NCBI RefSeq assembly: GCF_007858435.1
Contig: NZ_VIGW01000003.1
Span: 124,001 to 188,000, forward strand
Reading direction: 5' to 3'
Source of the DNA: Tsukamurella asaccharolytica
GTDB lineage: Bacteria; Actinomycetota; Actinomycetes; Mycobacteriales; Mycobacteriaceae
DNA: 64,000 bases
In this document: positions 1 through 8,969 of the stretch, piece by piece
Position numbering within the stretch: position 1 is the stretch's first letter
Layout of the letters: every line of letters starts with the position of its first letter
Notes under the pieces: generated by a model
The model's database searches: none
What the model was told of the DNA's origin: nothing
What the model saw: the letters and a program-made list of their open reading frames with translations, nothing else
Program-made: the position numbers and the translations under genes

Positions 1-900
1 CCCGCGCCCGTCGGCCTGGCCGCCGGCTTCGACAAGAACGCGCGCGCGGCCAACGGGTGGGGCGCGCTGGGCTTCGGCTTCGCCGAGATCGGTACGGTGA
101 CCGCCCACGCGCAGCCCGGCAATCCCGCGCCGCGCCTGTTCCGGCTCCCCGCCGACCACGCCCTGATCAACCGGATGGGCTTCAACAACTACGGCGCCGG
201 CGCCGCCGCCAACGAGCTGCGCAAACGCGACGCCGGCCCCACCGCGGTGCCGATCGGCGCCAACATCGGCAAGACGAAGGTCACCCCGCTCGAGGGCGCC
301 GCCGACGACTACCGGGTCAGCGCCATGCTGCTCGGTCCCCTCGCCGATTTCATCGTCGTCAACGTCTCGTCGCCCAACACCCCCGGGCTGCGCGACCTGC
401 AGGCGACCGAGTCGCTGCGTCCGCTCCTGCAGGCGGTCCTCGACACCGTGACGGTCCCGGTGCTGGTGAAGATCGCCCCGGACCTCGCCGACGAGGACAT
501 CGACGCCGTCGCCGACCTGGCGGTGGAGCTGGGCCTCGCCGGCATCGTCGCGACCAACACCACGATCAGCCGCGCAGGCCTGTCCACGCCGGACGCCGAG
601 GTCGAAGCCATCGGCGCGGGCGGCCTGTCCGGGCGCCCCGTCCGGGCGCGCTCGCTGCAGGTGCTGCGTCGCCTCGCCGCCCGCGTCGGCGACGACCTGG
701 TGCTGATCTCCGTGGGCGGTATCGAGACCGTCGACGACGTCTACGAGCGCATCCGCGCGGGCGCGTCGCTGGTGCAGGTGTACACCCAGTTCATCTACGG
801 CGGGCCGACGTGGACCCGTTCCGTGCACAAGGAGCTCGCGGCGCGGCTGCGCGCCGACGGCTTCGCGTCGATCGCGGACGCCGTGGGCGTCGACCGCTGA
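1..900 (+). CDS. pyrD: Dihydroorotate dehydrogenase, class 2 (5' partial)
   Basis: Oxidises dihydroorotate to orotate in pyrimidine synthesis, passing electrons to membrane quinone. The reading frame is open from base 1, so the N-terminal membrane-association region lies outside the window. Visible class 2 signatures are the FMN-site AAGFDKNA near the start, the INRMGFNN substrate segment, and [11 protein letters not shown], whose serine is the catalytic base of class 2 enzymes (class 1 uses cysteine). The SVGGI phosphate-binding strand is near the C-terminus. The gene converges with the YbhB gene across a strong hairpin. Start codon not visible. Confidence 0.96.
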   Translation, partial: PAPVGLAAGFDKNARAANGWGALGFGFAEIGTVTAHAQPGNPAPRLFRLPADHALINRMGFNNYGAGAAANELRKRDAGPTAVPIGANIGKTKVTPLEGAADDYRVSAMLLGPLADFIVVNVSSPNTPGLRDLQATESLRPLLQAVLDTVTVPVLVKIAPDLADEDIDAVADLAVELGLAGIVATNTTISRAGLSTPDAEVEAIGAGGLSGRPVRARSLQVLRRLAARVGDDLVLISVGGIETVDDVYERIRAGASLVQVYTQFIYGGPTWTRSVHKELAARLRADGFASIADAVGVDR

Positions 901-916
901 GGCCCGGACCGTACGA

Positions 917-952
917 CGAAGGCCGCGCCCGGAGTTCCGGGCGCGGCCTTCG
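917..952. terminator. Bidirectional hairpin terminator between pyrD and ybhB
   Basis: A perfect inverted repeat of 16 bases per arm (CGAAGGCCGCGCCCGG on the left) encloses the four-base loop AGTT. It lies between two converging genes, so it can serve both. No long T-run follows, as is usual in high-GC actinobacteria. Confidence 0.85.
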
Positions 953-960
953 CAGGTCGA

Positions 961-1497
961 TCAGACCTGCGCGTACGTGGCGGTGATGGAGCCGCGCGCG
1001 ATCGCGGCTCCGAAGAGGTTGAAGCCCAGGTACGCGGGCGTCGCGGTGGCCGGCAGATCCAGCTTCTCCACGCCGAGCGCATGCACCACGAAGATGTACC
1101 GGTGCGGGCCGTGCCCGGCGGGCGGCGCCGCGCCGACGTACCGCGGCAGGCTCGCGTCGTTGTTGAGCGTCAGGGCGCCCTCCGGCAGCGAGCCGGGCGC
1201 ACCGTCGCCCGCCCCCGCGGCGAGCGAGGTGACCGAGGCGGGGATGTTCGCGACCGCCCAGTGCCAGAACCCGGAGGCCGTGGGGGCGTCGGGGTCGTAG
1301 CAGGTCACCGCGTAGGACTTAGTGCCCGCGGGGGCGCCGGTCCAGGACAGCTGGGGCGAGACGTCCTCGCCGCCGGCGCCCATGATCCCGCTGCGGTGCG
1401 CGACAGGGAGCTCGGCACCGTCGACGATGCTCTCGGAGGTGACGGTGAGTGCGGGCAGGGCCGGCAGCCCCGCATACGGATCGAACGGAACGGTCAT
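961..1497 (-). CDS. YbhB/YbcL family (PEBP, Raf-kinase-inhibitor-like) protein
   Basis: A 178-residue phosphatidylethanolamine-binding-protein fold. The ligand-pocket motif DPDAP (within CYDPDAPT), followed by WHW, and the later GPHRYIF segment are the conserved PEBP anion-site elements. The family has no firmly established bacterial role; mycobacterial members have been discussed as lipid- or phosphate-binding. The start ATG at 1497 has an AAAGGA ribosome site. I recall the same pyrD-PEBP-M20 order in M. tuberculosis (Rv2139-Rv2141c), which supports orthology. Confidence 0.93.
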   Translation of the reverse strand: MTVPFDPYAGLPALPALTVTSESIVDGAELPVAHRSGIMGAGGEDVSPQLSWTGAPAGTKSYAVTCYDPDAPTASGFWHWAVANIPASVTSLAAGAGDGAPGSLPEGALTLNNDASLPRYVGAAPPAGHGPHRYIFVVHALGVEKLDLPATATPAYLGFNLFGAAIARGSITATYAQV

Positions 1498-1533
1498 CTC
1501 GAATCCTTTCGTGTTGCGCGATTCTCTGTGGTT

Positions 1534-2874
1534 CTAGGAGTTCATCAGGAAGTGCTCGAAGACCTGCGTGCCGAACTTCAGCGCGTCGACGGGGACCCGC
1601 TCGTCGACGCCGTGGAACAGCGCCGCGAAGTCCAGCTCCTCGGGCAGTTGCAGGGGGGCGAACCCGAAGCAGCGGATCCCGAGCTTGGCGAAGGCCTTCG
1701 CGTCGGTCCCGCCCGACAGCATGTACGGCACGGTGCGGCCGTCGGCGTCGAACGCGAGGATCGCGTCATTCATCGCATCGACGAGGGCACCGTCGAAACC
1801 GGTCTCGTAGGAGTCCAGTTTGGTGATCCACTCCCGCTCGATGTCGGGCCCCAGGATCTCGTCGAGCTCCTTCTCGAACGCGGCCTGCCGGCCGGGCAGG
1901 ACGCGGCAGTCGATCACGGCCTCGGCGGTCTGCGGGATCACGTTGGCCTTGTAGCCGGCCTTGAGCATGGTGGGGTTGGCGGTGTCGCGGAGCGTCGCGC
2001 CGACGATACGGGCCAGTCCACCGATCTTCGCGAGTTGGCCTTCGAGGTCGGGACCGTCCAGGTCGATGTCGATGGTCGATTCCCGGTCCAGGGCACGGAG
2101 GAACTCGATCACACTGTCGCTGAGGACGAGCGGGAACGTGTGGCGGCCGAGTCGCGCGACGGCCTCCGCGAGGAGCGTGACCGCGTTGTCCTCGTGCACG
2201 AACGAGCCGTGCCCGGCCCGCGCCTTCGCCGTCAGCCGCATCCAGCACATGCTCTTCTCGGCGGTCTCCACCAGGTACAGGCGCTTCTTGTTGCCCGACG
2301 GGGTGTCGACGGTCAGCGAGAAGCCGCCGACCTCGCCCACCGCCTCGGTGACGCCCGCGAAGAGTTCCGGGCGGTGCTGCACGAGCCAGTGCGATCCCCA
2401 CGTGCCACCGGCCTCCTCATCGGCCAGGAAGGCGAACATGATGTCGCGGGGCGGGACGGTGCCCGACGACTTCAACTGCCGCGCGAGGGCCAGCATGATG
2501 CCGCACATGTCCTTCATGTCGACCGCGCCGCGACCCCAGACGTAGCCGTTCTCGACGGCACCGGAGAAGGGGTGCACGCTCCAGTCGGCGGGCTCGGCGG
2601 GCACTACGTCGAGGTGGCCGTGCACGAGCAACGTGCCCCGCTTGGGGTTCGCGCCCGGGAGGGTGGCGAAGACGTTGCCCCGGCCGGGCTGCCCGGACTC
2701 GACGTAGACCGTCTCGTAGCCGACCTCCTCGAGGCGGGCCTGCACCCACCGGGCGCACTCGGCCTCCCCCTTGGTGGTCTCGAGCTCCCCGGTGTTGGAG
2801 GTGTCGAATCGGATGAGGGCGCTCACGGTCTCGACGACCTCGTCGAGCGCGTTCACTGCAGTAGCCACACCCAT
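1534..2874 (-). CDS. M20 family metallopeptidase/deacylase (ArgE/DapE-like)
   Basis: A 446-residue dinuclear-zinc hydrolase. The metal and catalytic motifs are present in order: HGHLDVVPA (His and catalytic Asp) near residue 90, GRGAVDMKD (bridging Asp) near 125, and DEEAGG (catalytic Glu plus zinc Glu) near 160. A dimerisation domain with GHGSFVHEDNAV follows. Substrates of the family are N-acyl amino acids or dipeptides; the specific one cannot be read here. I chose ATG 2874; an in-frame ATG at 2904 adds ten residues of low-quality sequence and neither start has a clear ribosome site. It lies 36 bases from ybhB on the same strand, and that order is shared with mycobacteria. Confidence 0.92.
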   Translation of the reverse strand: MGVATAVNALDEVVETVSALIRFDTSNTGELETTKGEAECARWVQARLEEVGYETVYVESGQPGRGNVFATLPGANPKRGTLLVHGHLDVVPAEPADWSVHPFSGAVENGYVWGRGAVDMKDMCGIMLALARQLKSSGTVPPRDIMFAFLADEEAGGTWGSHWLVQHRPELFAGVTEAVGEVGGFSLTVDTPSGNKKRLYLVETAEKSMCWMRLTAKARAGHGSFVHEDNAVTLLAEAVARLGRHTFPLVLSDSVIEFLRALDRESTIDIDLDGPDLEGQLAKIGGLARIVGATLRDTANPTMLKAGYKANVIPQTAEAVIDCRVLPGRQAAFEKELDEILGPDIEREWITKLDSYETGFDGALVDAMNDAILAFDADGRTVPYMLSGGTDAKAFAKLGIRCFGFAPLQLPEELDFAALFHGVDERVPVDALKFGTQVFEHFLMNS

Positions 2875-2977
2875 ATCAGTACCACGGACCGCCGGTCGCC
2901 TCATCGGATGCGCGAGTGCCCCGACGTGCCGATTTGGCTTCGCGGGTGCGCGTGGATTACTGTGAACGAGCTTCCCA

Positions 2978-3063
2978 GCGCGGGTGGCGGAATGGCAGAC
3001 GCGCTAGCTTGAGGTGCTAGTGTCCTACTAATGGACGTGGGGGTTCAAGTCCCCCTCCGCGCA
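2978..3063 (+). tRNA. tRNA-Leu (anticodon GAG)
   Basis: The gene is 86 bases long and folds as a class II tRNA. The acceptor arm GCGCGGG pairs with TCCGCGC (one G-T), with discriminator A at 3063. The anticodon stem CTAGC/GCTAG encloses the loop TTGAGGT with GAG at 3011-3013, reading CUC and CUU. The long variable arm (TGTCC paired with GGAC) is diagnostic of Leu. A T-arm GGTTCAAGTCC is present. CCA is not encoded. A hairpin terminator follows at once. Confidence 0.97.
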
Positions 3064-3067
3064 CAAC

Positions 3068-3099
3068 ACGAGAACCCCGGCCCCGGTCGGGGTTCTCGT
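3068..3099 (+). terminator. Rho-independent-type terminator after tRNA-Leu
   Basis: Twelve-base arms ACGAGAACCCCG and CGGGGTTCTCGT flank an eight-base loop, followed by CTTTCT. It lies five bases after the tRNA and just before the stop of the convergent small gene, so it may serve both. Confidence 0.85.
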
Positions 3100-3103
3100 C
3101 TTT

Positions 3104-3349
3104 CTACTGGACCGGCTGCGGCGCGAGCACGATCCGGTGCGTGGGCTCCCACAGCACGTCGTCGTGCAACGACAGGAAGCTGTACTCCACCTTCTCTGTT
3201 CCGTCCGAGTCGTCGAAACGAAGTCCCGAGAGCCGCCCCGCGGCCACCAGCCGCCCCTCGGCATCGAAGATCCGCGCGTCACGATCGGTGACGGCGTCGA
3301 AGTCCGCGTGAAAGGCGTCGTAGAGTTCCCGCCCGGTGAATGTGTCCAT
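3104..3349 (-). CDS. Hypothetical 81-residue protein
   Basis: A small soluble, acidic protein beginning MDTFTGRELYDAFHADF. I do not recognise a named family. The sequence suggests a compact alpha/beta fold (VTDRDARIFDAEGRLVAAG looks like a two-stranded hairpin), perhaps a SnoaL/NTF2-like scrap, but this is weak. ATG 3349 is preceded by a GAGG ribosome site. The longer frame to 3454 would run into the promoter space of the divergent DUF4185 gene and has arginine-rich shadow-like sequence, so I reject it. Protein-like composition and placement between a terminator and a divergent promoter support a real gene. Confidence 0.7.
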   Translation of the reverse strand: MDTFTGRELYDAFHADFDAVTDRDARIFDAEGRLVAAGRLSGLRFDDSDGTEKVEYSFLSLHDDVLWEPTHRIVLAPQPVQ

Positions 3350-3483
3350 ACCTCGATGGTGCGCCCGTTCGAGCGCGACCGCGACGGATTCCGCGGTGGA
3401 CCGGACATTTGGAACAGTAATGCCGAACCTGTCCCCGCAGCGGGAGCGGAGCACGACGGCGCGAGGTCTGGCAGTCTGTCGGT

Positions 3484-4473
3484 GTGCCGCACTCGATCGA
3501 ACCAGCCCGATTCCGGAAGCTCCGCGACATCACCCCCGTCACCCGGTTCGGTGTCGGCGGTACCGATCTGGGCATCGCGTGTCGCGTGGACGACGAAGTC
3601 CTCTACGTCTTCGGCGATACTTTCGAGGGACTGAGCGTCGGGGCCGGCGAGATGCGCTCCCCCGTCGGCCTCTTCGGCGACCAGAACGGCGTCGTGAGCC
3701 GCCCGGCAGGACCGGACCCGCGCCGCGCCCGAAAATTGCTCGACTATCCGCGCAGCACCGTCTCGCACACGACGATCCTGCCGACGACCTGCATCCGCGT
3801 CGACGGCGCGCTGTACCTGCACACCATGACGATGCAGAGCCTCGACACCGTCGTCCAGACCGGCCTGTGGCGCAGTGACGACGGTGCCGCGACCTGGCGG
3901 GAGGTGGCGCAGTACAACGCCGGGCACGCGGACGGCGCCTGGTGCATGTGGGCGCTGTGCCCCGCACCCGACGGCTACACCTACAACGTCTCCACGGGCG
4001 GCCTCACCCGCGACAAGGGGCTGCGGCTGCACCGCATGCCGACCGCGACCCTCGGCACCCTCCGGGACGGCATCAACGTCGAGTGGGAGACCTGGGGCTG
4101 GCAGCCGGACACGGGCTGGGCCTGGGGTAACCCGCCGACCGATCTGGCGCTGGGGCAGGGCTACGGCGAACTGAGCCTGTCGATCGTCGAGGGCACGTGG
4201 GTGCTGACGTACTTCGACGCGGCCGGGTACCGGATCGCCGCGCGCTTCGCCGACCGGATCGACGGGGAGTGGTCCGATGCCGTGACCCTGCTGCAGGGCT
4301 CGTCCTGGGAGGACGAGGATCACGCGGCGGGCCGGGTCGCCCAGCTCTACGGCGGCTACCTCGTCCCGGGGTCGACGATGGAGTCCGCGCGGCTGGTCGT
4401 CTCGCAGTGGAACACCGCCGTGGGCCACCCGTACAAGTCGATGATGTTCGAGGGCGCGCTCCAGCGCCCGTGA
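3484..4473 (+). CDS. DUF4185 family protein (possible GH183 endo-D-arabinanase-type)
   Basis: A 329-residue predicted beta-propeller. It begins with the DUF4185-like opening VTRFGVGGTDLGIACR and contains repeated blades ending in acidic and aromatic residues (VFGDTFEG, WRSDDGAATW, WNTAVGHPYKSMMF). Some DUF4185 proteins of mycobacteria and other bacteria have been assigned to glycoside hydrolase family GH183, which cuts D-arabinan of the cell wall. That makes a wall-remodelling role plausible in a mycolic-acid bacterium, but catalytic residues cannot be assigned here by eye. Start is GTG 3484. No signal peptide is visible, so secretion is uncertain. Confidence 0.8.
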   Translation: MPHSIEPARFRKLRDITPVTRFGVGGTDLGIACRVDDEVLYVFGDTFEGLSVGAGEMRSPVGLFGDQNGVVSRPAGPDPRRARKLLDYPRSTVSHTTILPTTCIRVDGALYLHTMTMQSLDTVVQTGLWRSDDGAATWREVAQYNAGHADGAWCMWALCPAPDGYTYNVSTGGLTRDKGLRLHRMPTATLGTLRDGINVEWETWGWQPDTGWAWGNPPTDLALGQGYGELSLSIVEGTWVLTYFDAAGYRIAARFADRIDGEWSDAVTLLQGSSWEDEDHAAGRVAQLYGGYLVPGSTMESARLVVSQWNTAVGHPYKSMMFEGALQRP

Positions 4474-4576
4474 CGCTTACCCCCCCGACGAGCCGGATCG
4501 TTGCGCGCACTGCAACCTGTGGATGCCCACGATCTACAGCCGCACCCACTGCCCTGTCGCCGAGGAGGGCTGAGCT

Positions 4577-5101
4577 TCAGGCGATGCCCGGGACCTCGGC
4601 CTCGGCGAAGGCGGCGAGAGCCGCGGTGACGATCTGCGCGACGTCATCGGTGACGTCGACGGTCACGCCGAACTCGTCGTCCCCCAGGGGTTCGAGGATG
4701 CTGAGCTGCGATTCGAGCATCCCGGCCTTCATGAAGTGTCCGGAGCGGCGCTGCATGCGCGCCCGCAGCAGCTCCTCGTCGCCGTTCAGGAAGACGAAGT
4801 AGACGCTGGCGCCCGCGGCGCGGATCCGGTCCCGGTACACCCGTTTGAGCGCCGAGCACGCCACCACGGTCGAGCGTCCAGCGATCATTTCCTCGCGCAG
4901 GTAAGCGCCGATCGCGGCGAGCCACGGCCACCGGTCCTCGTCGGTCAGCTGCTGTCCCGCGGCCATCGTGGCGCGGTTCGCCTCGCTGTGGAAGTCGTCG
5001 CCGTCGGCGAAGCTCCGGCCCAGGCGGGAGGCCAGTTCGGCTCCTATCGTCGACTTCCCCGAGCCGGAGACTCCCATGACGCAGATCTGGATCGTCGGCA
5101 T
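4577..5101 (-). CDS. Gluconokinase (GntK type)
   Basis: A 174-residue P-loop kinase that phosphorylates gluconate to 6-phosphogluconate. Walker A GVSGSGKS lies at residues 10-17; FADGDDFHSEANRATMAAGQQLTDEDRWPWL is the substrate and lid region (quoted piecewise: DGDDFHS, then LTDEDRWPWL); CSALKRVYRD and FMKAGMLESQ follow and are typical of GntK. ATG 5101 places the P-loop at the normal distance; a longer reading frame upstream is arginine-rich and overlaps the divergent promoter. No gluconate permease is adjacent. Confidence 0.94.
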   Translation of the reverse strand: MPTIQICVMGVSGSGKSTIGAELASRLGRSFADGDDFHSEANRATMAAGQQLTDEDRWPWLAAIGAYLREEMIAGRSTVVACSALKRVYRDRIRAAGASVYFVFLNGDEELLRARMQRRSGHFMKAGMLESQLSILEPLGDDEFGVTVDVTDDVAQIVTAALAAFAEAEVPGIA

Positions 5102-5214
5102 CGGTCGAGTAGACCACGAGCGCTCGGACATGCGCGGCGCGAGCGCGCACCCCGCTACCGACGCTCCGGTCGGCGGACGTCGCATACTTGACGCGCACGA
5201 GGGAGGGAGACCGG

Positions 5215-5946
5215 ATGCCGATGTCCGTCGCGGCCGCGTTCGCGATCGTCCTCCTCGTGGCGCTCGCCCTGCTCGCCGCCGAGACATGGGCCCGAGCCCG
5301 GGTGCGATCGGAAATCGTCCGCTCCGTCGCCGACCTTCTCGGCGCCGCACCGACGGTGGCCTTCGGGCCGCGCCTCGCCCTGGTCCCGCTGGCGCGCCAC
5401 CGCCGGATACCGGCGCTGCACCTCGAAACCCGCCACGCCGCTAACGACCCGCGGGTCCTGGTACTCACCGCCGCCGCGACGGACGTAGTGCCCGGACGCG
5501 ACGCCGTCACCGTCGGCTCCCTCACCGCCACCGCCGAGCTGCGGCTGTCCTGGATGCGGCACCTGGTGGAGTCTGCCCGCGAGAAGCCCGGCGACGCGGC
5601 GATCGTGGTCCGTACCCTCACGCTGCTCCCGCACCGCCGCTCTGTGGCGGTCACCGTGGGGCTGCCCGTCGCGTTCGGCCTCGGCGTCGACGTACGGGTG
5701 GTGGTGGCCGTGTCGCTACGGGACGGACGGATTGCGCTCCGCGCCACGGACCTGTCCATGCCGGTCAGCGTCGTGCCGGTGCCGATCCCGATCGCGTGGG
5801 CGATCAACTCGTGGATCACCGCCCTGCGGGCGCGGATCGTGCCGCCGGCCGTCGACGCGCTGACGATCACCGACCTCCGCTGGTCCGAGGATGCCGTCGT
5901 GGTCGACCTCACGGCGCACGAGGCGACGGTGCCGCTCGGGGGATGA
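5215..5946 (+). CDS. Membrane-anchored DUF2993/LmeA-like protein (tentative)
   Basis: A 243-residue protein with an N-terminal hydrophobic helix (about residues 4-22, AFAIVLLVALALLAAE) followed by a beta-rich extracytoplasmic region. Alternating hydrophobic strands (VAFGPRLALVPLARH, then paired V/T strands) and a proline-rich PVPIPIAWAI stretch before a C-terminal strand resemble the LmeA/DUF2993 lipid-binding fold, whose mycobacterial member acts in lipomannan maturation. The match is by pattern only. ATG 5215 has a strong GGGAGGGAGA ribosome site; an upstream TTG at 5188 is less likely. It ends 15 bases before the next gene, so the two may be co-transcribed. Confidence 0.68.
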   Translation: MPMSVAAAFAIVLLVALALLAAETWARARVRSEIVRSVADLLGAAPTVAFGPRLALVPLARHRRIPALHLETRHAANDPRVLVLTAAATDVVPGRDAVTVGSLTATAELRLSWMRHLVESAREKPGDAAIVVRTLTLLPHRRSVAVTVGLPVAFGLGVDVRVVVAVSLRDGRIALRATDLSMPVSVVPVPIPIAWAINSWITALRARIVPPAVDALTITDLRWSEDAVVVDLTAHEATVPLGG

Positions 5947-5961
5947 GGGACAATCGTCCCC

Positions 5962-7428
5962 ATGCCCGAACCCACCGACCCGATCTCCGCGGAAGACCTC
6001 GCCGCGTTCCACCGCGTGCTCGAGACCGCCGCGCGGCTCGACGACGGAGATCCGCAGTCCGTCGAGGTGCAGCGCGCCGTCGGGCACATGTTCAAGCTGC
6101 TCAAGCGCGAGCGCCGTAAGTCCGCCCGGGCGAAGGTCAAGGCCGCCGACCGCGACGTGCTCGAGCGCACCGCCACCGGCAACGCGGAGCGCATCGACGA
6201 CGAGACGGCCGGGATCCTGCTGACCACCCCCACCGTCGGCGACAGCGCAGGAGAATTGCTGCGCCCCCAGAGCTGCTACATCTGCAAGCAGCCCTACACC
6301 CGGATCGACGCCTTCTACCACCAGCTCTGCCCCGAGTGCGCCGCCTTCAGCCACGCCAAGCGCGATGCGACGACCGACCTCACCGGCCGGCGCGCGCTGC
6401 TCACCGGCGGCCGCGCCAAGATCGGGATGTACATCGCCCTGCGGCTGCTGCGCGACGGCGCCGACCTGACGATCACCACCCGGTTCCCGACCGACGCCGC
6501 CCGCCGCTTCGCCGAGCTCGCCGACAGCGCCGAGTGGCTCGATCGCCTGCACATCGTGGGCATCGACCTGCGCGACCCGTCGCAAGTGAGCGCCATGGCC
6601 GACGCCGTCGCCGCCCGGGGGCCGCTGGACATCATCATCAACAATGCCGCGCAGACGGTGCGCCGCTCCCCCGGCGCGTACTCGGCGCTCGTCGACGCAG
6701 AGTCGGGCGACGTCCCGCCCGAGCTGGCGGGCCGGATCATCCGCTTCGGCCGCGCCAGCTCCGCGCATCCCGCCGCCCTCACCGAGGCCCTGGACGGGCA
6801 CACCGGCGACGTCTCCGGCGACCTCTCGGCGCTCGACCCGGCCTCGCTCACCGCACTCGCTCTGCGGGGCGGCTCGTCGTCCGCCGCGCGGATCGAGGAC
6901 GGCACCGCCATCGACGCCGGCGGCCTGCTCCCCGACCTCGTGCACACGAACTCCTGGGTGCAGACCGTCGAGGAGGTGCAGCCGCTCGAACTGCTCGAGG
7001 TGCAGCTGTGCAACTCCGTGGCGCCGTTCATCCTCATTTCGAAGCTCCGGCCCGCGCTGGCCGCCTCGCCCGCGCGCCGCAAGTACGTCGTGAACGTGTC
7101 CGCCATGGAGGGCCAGTTCGGCCGCGGCTACAAGGGCCCCGGCCACCCGCACACCAACATGGCGAAGGCGGCGCTGAACATGCTCACCCGCACCTCCAGC
7201 GCGGAGATGCTGGAGCAGGACGGCATCCTCATGACCGCCGTCGACACAGGATGGATCACCGACGAGCGGCCGCACCACACCAAGATGCGCCTGGCCGAGG
7301 AGGGCTTCCGTGCCCCGCTCGATCTGGTCGACGGTGCCGCCCGCGTCTATGATCCGATCGTCCAGGGTGAGAACGGGGTGGACCTGTACGGCTGCTTCCT
7401 CAAGGACTACCGGCCGTCGCCGTGGTGA
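5962..7428 (+). CDS. SDR-family oxidoreductase with N-terminal zinc ribbon
   Basis: A 488-residue protein in three parts. Residues 1-85 are helical and basic (KLLKRERRKSARAKVKAADRD). A zinc ribbon follows: CYIC near residue 98 and CPEC about 20 residues later. The remainder is a Rossmann short-chain dehydrogenase domain with LTGGRAKIGMY as the nucleotide loop, NNAAQ (in place of NNAG), VNVSAMEGQFG for the Ser strand, and a C-terminal substrate segment. The Ser-to-Tyr-x-x-x-Lys region reads GYKGPGHPHTNMAKAAL, so the usual YxxxK spacing is not obvious and catalysis may differ. Substrate unknown. It converges with the monooxygenase gene three bases away. Confidence 0.85.
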   Translation: MPEPTDPISAEDLAAFHRVLETAARLDDGDPQSVEVQRAVGHMFKLLKRERRKSARAKVKAADRDVLERTATGNAERIDDETAGILLTTPTVGDSAGELLRPQSCYICKQPYTRIDAFYHQLCPECAAFSHAKRDATTDLTGRRALLTGGRAKIGMYIALRLLRDGADLTITTRFPTDAARRFAELADSAEWLDRLHIVGIDLRDPSQVSAMADAVAARGPLDIIINNAAQTVRRSPGAYSALVDAESGDVPPELAGRIIRFGRASSAHPAALTEALDGHTGDVSGDLSALDPASLTALALRGGSSSAARIEDGTAIDAGGLLPDLVHTNSWVQTVEEVQPLELLEVQLCNSVAPFILISKLRPALAASPARRKYVVNVSAMEGQFGRGYKGPGHPHTNMAKAALNMLTRTSSAEMLEQDGILMTAVDTGWITDERPHHTKMRLAEEGFRAPLDLVDGAARVYDPIVQGENGVDLYGCFLKDYRPSPW

Positions 7429-7431
7429 CGA

Positions 7432-8925
7432 TCACCTGAAGTCGTAGTCGCTCAGGGGGAACCGGTCCTGGGTGCGCACCGCGTCGCGCACCGTCGTCGG
7501 GCGGAACAGCGGGGCCTCTCCGCGCCCGTTGATCCAGTAGGAGTTCGATGACACGCAGTCACCCAGGCGGAACACCGAGTCCTCCAGGAGCTCCTCCATC
7601 CGCGCCAGGAACCGGTTGTTCGCCGCCTCCGTGACCTCGAAGCTGCGCGCATCACGACGGCTCAGCTCCCCGAACAGACGGCGGATGTGCCGCATCTGGT
7701 ACTCGACGGTGTTGAACCAGGAAAGTCCGACCCATGAGTACGGACTGGCCAGGGTGAGGAAGTTCGGGAATCCCGGCGCGCTGACACCCTCGTAGGCCTG
7801 GAAGCGGGTATCGCGCCACCACTTCCCGAGATCCTTGCCGTCCCTGCCGATCACCTCCAACGCGGGCAGATTCGTTTTCCACACGTCGAAGCCGGTCGCG
7901 AGGACGAGGGTGTCGATCGGACGGCGCACCCCGTCCGCGCTGACCACCGCGTCCGGCTCGATCCGGACGATGCCCGCGGTGTCGAGGTGCACGTGCTGCT
8001 GTCCCAACGCGCGGTAGTACCCGTTGGACACCGTCGGCCGCTTGCACCCGTAGTCGTAGGCCGGCGTGAGCGCGGAACGGAGCCCGCGGTCGCGCACGGA
8101 GAGGAAGCGGTGCACCCATGCCGCTTGTGCAGCTGTGGAATTGAGTCGACGGAACCAACGGTACCGCCACATCGCGACGACCATCAGGAACTCCATGAAG
8201 GAGTCCGTCGCGAACCGGATCGCCCGCTGTGTCCACGGATACCGGGCGAACAGGCGCCGCAGGCCGGCCGGGAAACGGACGTCCAGCTTGGGCATCACCC
8301 AGATCGGGGTGCGCTGGTACACCGTGAGCTCTGCGACGGCCCGAGCCAGTTCCGGGATGACCTGCACCGCGGTGGATCCCGTGCCGATCACGGCTGCGCG
8401 TTCACCCACGAACGAATGATTCGGATCCCAGCGTGCAGTGTGCACCACGGTTCCTTCGAAGGAATCAATCCCCGGGATGTCCGGCTTCGCCGGCTGTGAC
8501 AGGAACCCGGTCGCGCACACCAGAAACCGGGTCTTCACGGACTCGCCGGCGGTGAAGGTCACCCGCCAGCAATTCTCGTCCTCGTCCCAGCGGGCCCCCG
8601 CGACCTCCGTGGAGAATCGCATGTGCCGGCGCACGTCATACTTCTCGGCGACGCGTTCCGCGTAGGCCTTGAGCTCAGGGCCCCGCGCGTACAGCCCCGA
8701 CCAGTCGGGGTTCGGCTCGAACCAGTAGGAGAAGGTCGTGGACGGCACGTCCACCGTGAGCCCCGGATACCGGTTGACGTGCCATGTACCGCCGAGCCCG
8801 TCCTCCCGATCGACGATCAAGAGGTTCTCGTAGCCCAACTCCTTCAGCGCGACCGCAGCCCCGATGCCGCCGAATCCGGCTCCCACGATGACGATGTCGT
8901 ACGTCTGCGACGATGCGCTGCTCAC
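7432..8925 (-). CDS. Flavin-containing (Baeyer-Villiger-type) monooxygenase
   Basis: A 497-residue FAD/NADPH monooxygenase. The FAD motif GAGFGG is at residues 15-20, the Baeyer-Villiger fingerprint FEGTVVHTARWD at 156-167 (pattern FxGxxxHxxxW), and the NADPH motif GTGSTAVQ from 181. A C-terminal ATGFDVW strand completes the fold. Such enzymes insert oxygen next to ketones to give esters or lactones. Start is GTG 8925, seven bases after GGGAGGTG; the longer frame to 8988 overlaps the divergent SDR gene. Divergent, 44 bases from that SDR. It lies near the PKS operon, whose predicted product carries a ketone, so a tailoring role is possible but unproven. Confidence 0.93.
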   Translation of the reverse strand: MSSASSQTYDIVIVGAGFGGIGAAVALKELGYENLLIVDREDGLGGTWHVNRYPGLTVDVPSTTFSYWFEPNPDWSGLYARGPELKAYAERVAEKYDVRRHMRFSTEVAGARWDEDENCWRVTFTAGESVKTRFLVCATGFLSQPAKPDIPGIDSFEGTVVHTARWDPNHSFVGERAAVIGTGSTAVQVIPELARAVAELTVYQRTPIWVMPKLDVRFPAGLRRLFARYPWTQRAIRFATDSFMEFLMVVAMWRYRWFRRLNSTAAQAAWVHRFLSVRDRGLRSALTPAYDYGCKRPTVSNGYYRALGQQHVHLDTAGIVRIEPDAVVSADGVRRPIDTLVLATGFDVWKTNLPALEVIGRDGKDLGKWWRDTRFQAYEGVSAPGFPNFLTLASPYSWVGLSWFNTVEYQMRHIRRLFGELSRRDARSFEVTEAANNRFLARMEELLEDSVFRLGDCVSSNSYWINGRGEAPLFRPTTVRDAVRTQDRFPLSDYDFR

Positions 8926-8969
8926 CTTGTCGCACCTCCCGGCACTCCCGCGGGGGTACTCTGCACAGC

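Noticed and set aside
1081-3012. A 643-residue plus-strand reading frame covering the YbhB and M20 genes
   Set aside because: It is a high-GC antisense shadow: low-complexity Arg/Val/Glu composition, no family motif, and it covers two well-supported genes and the tRNA start.
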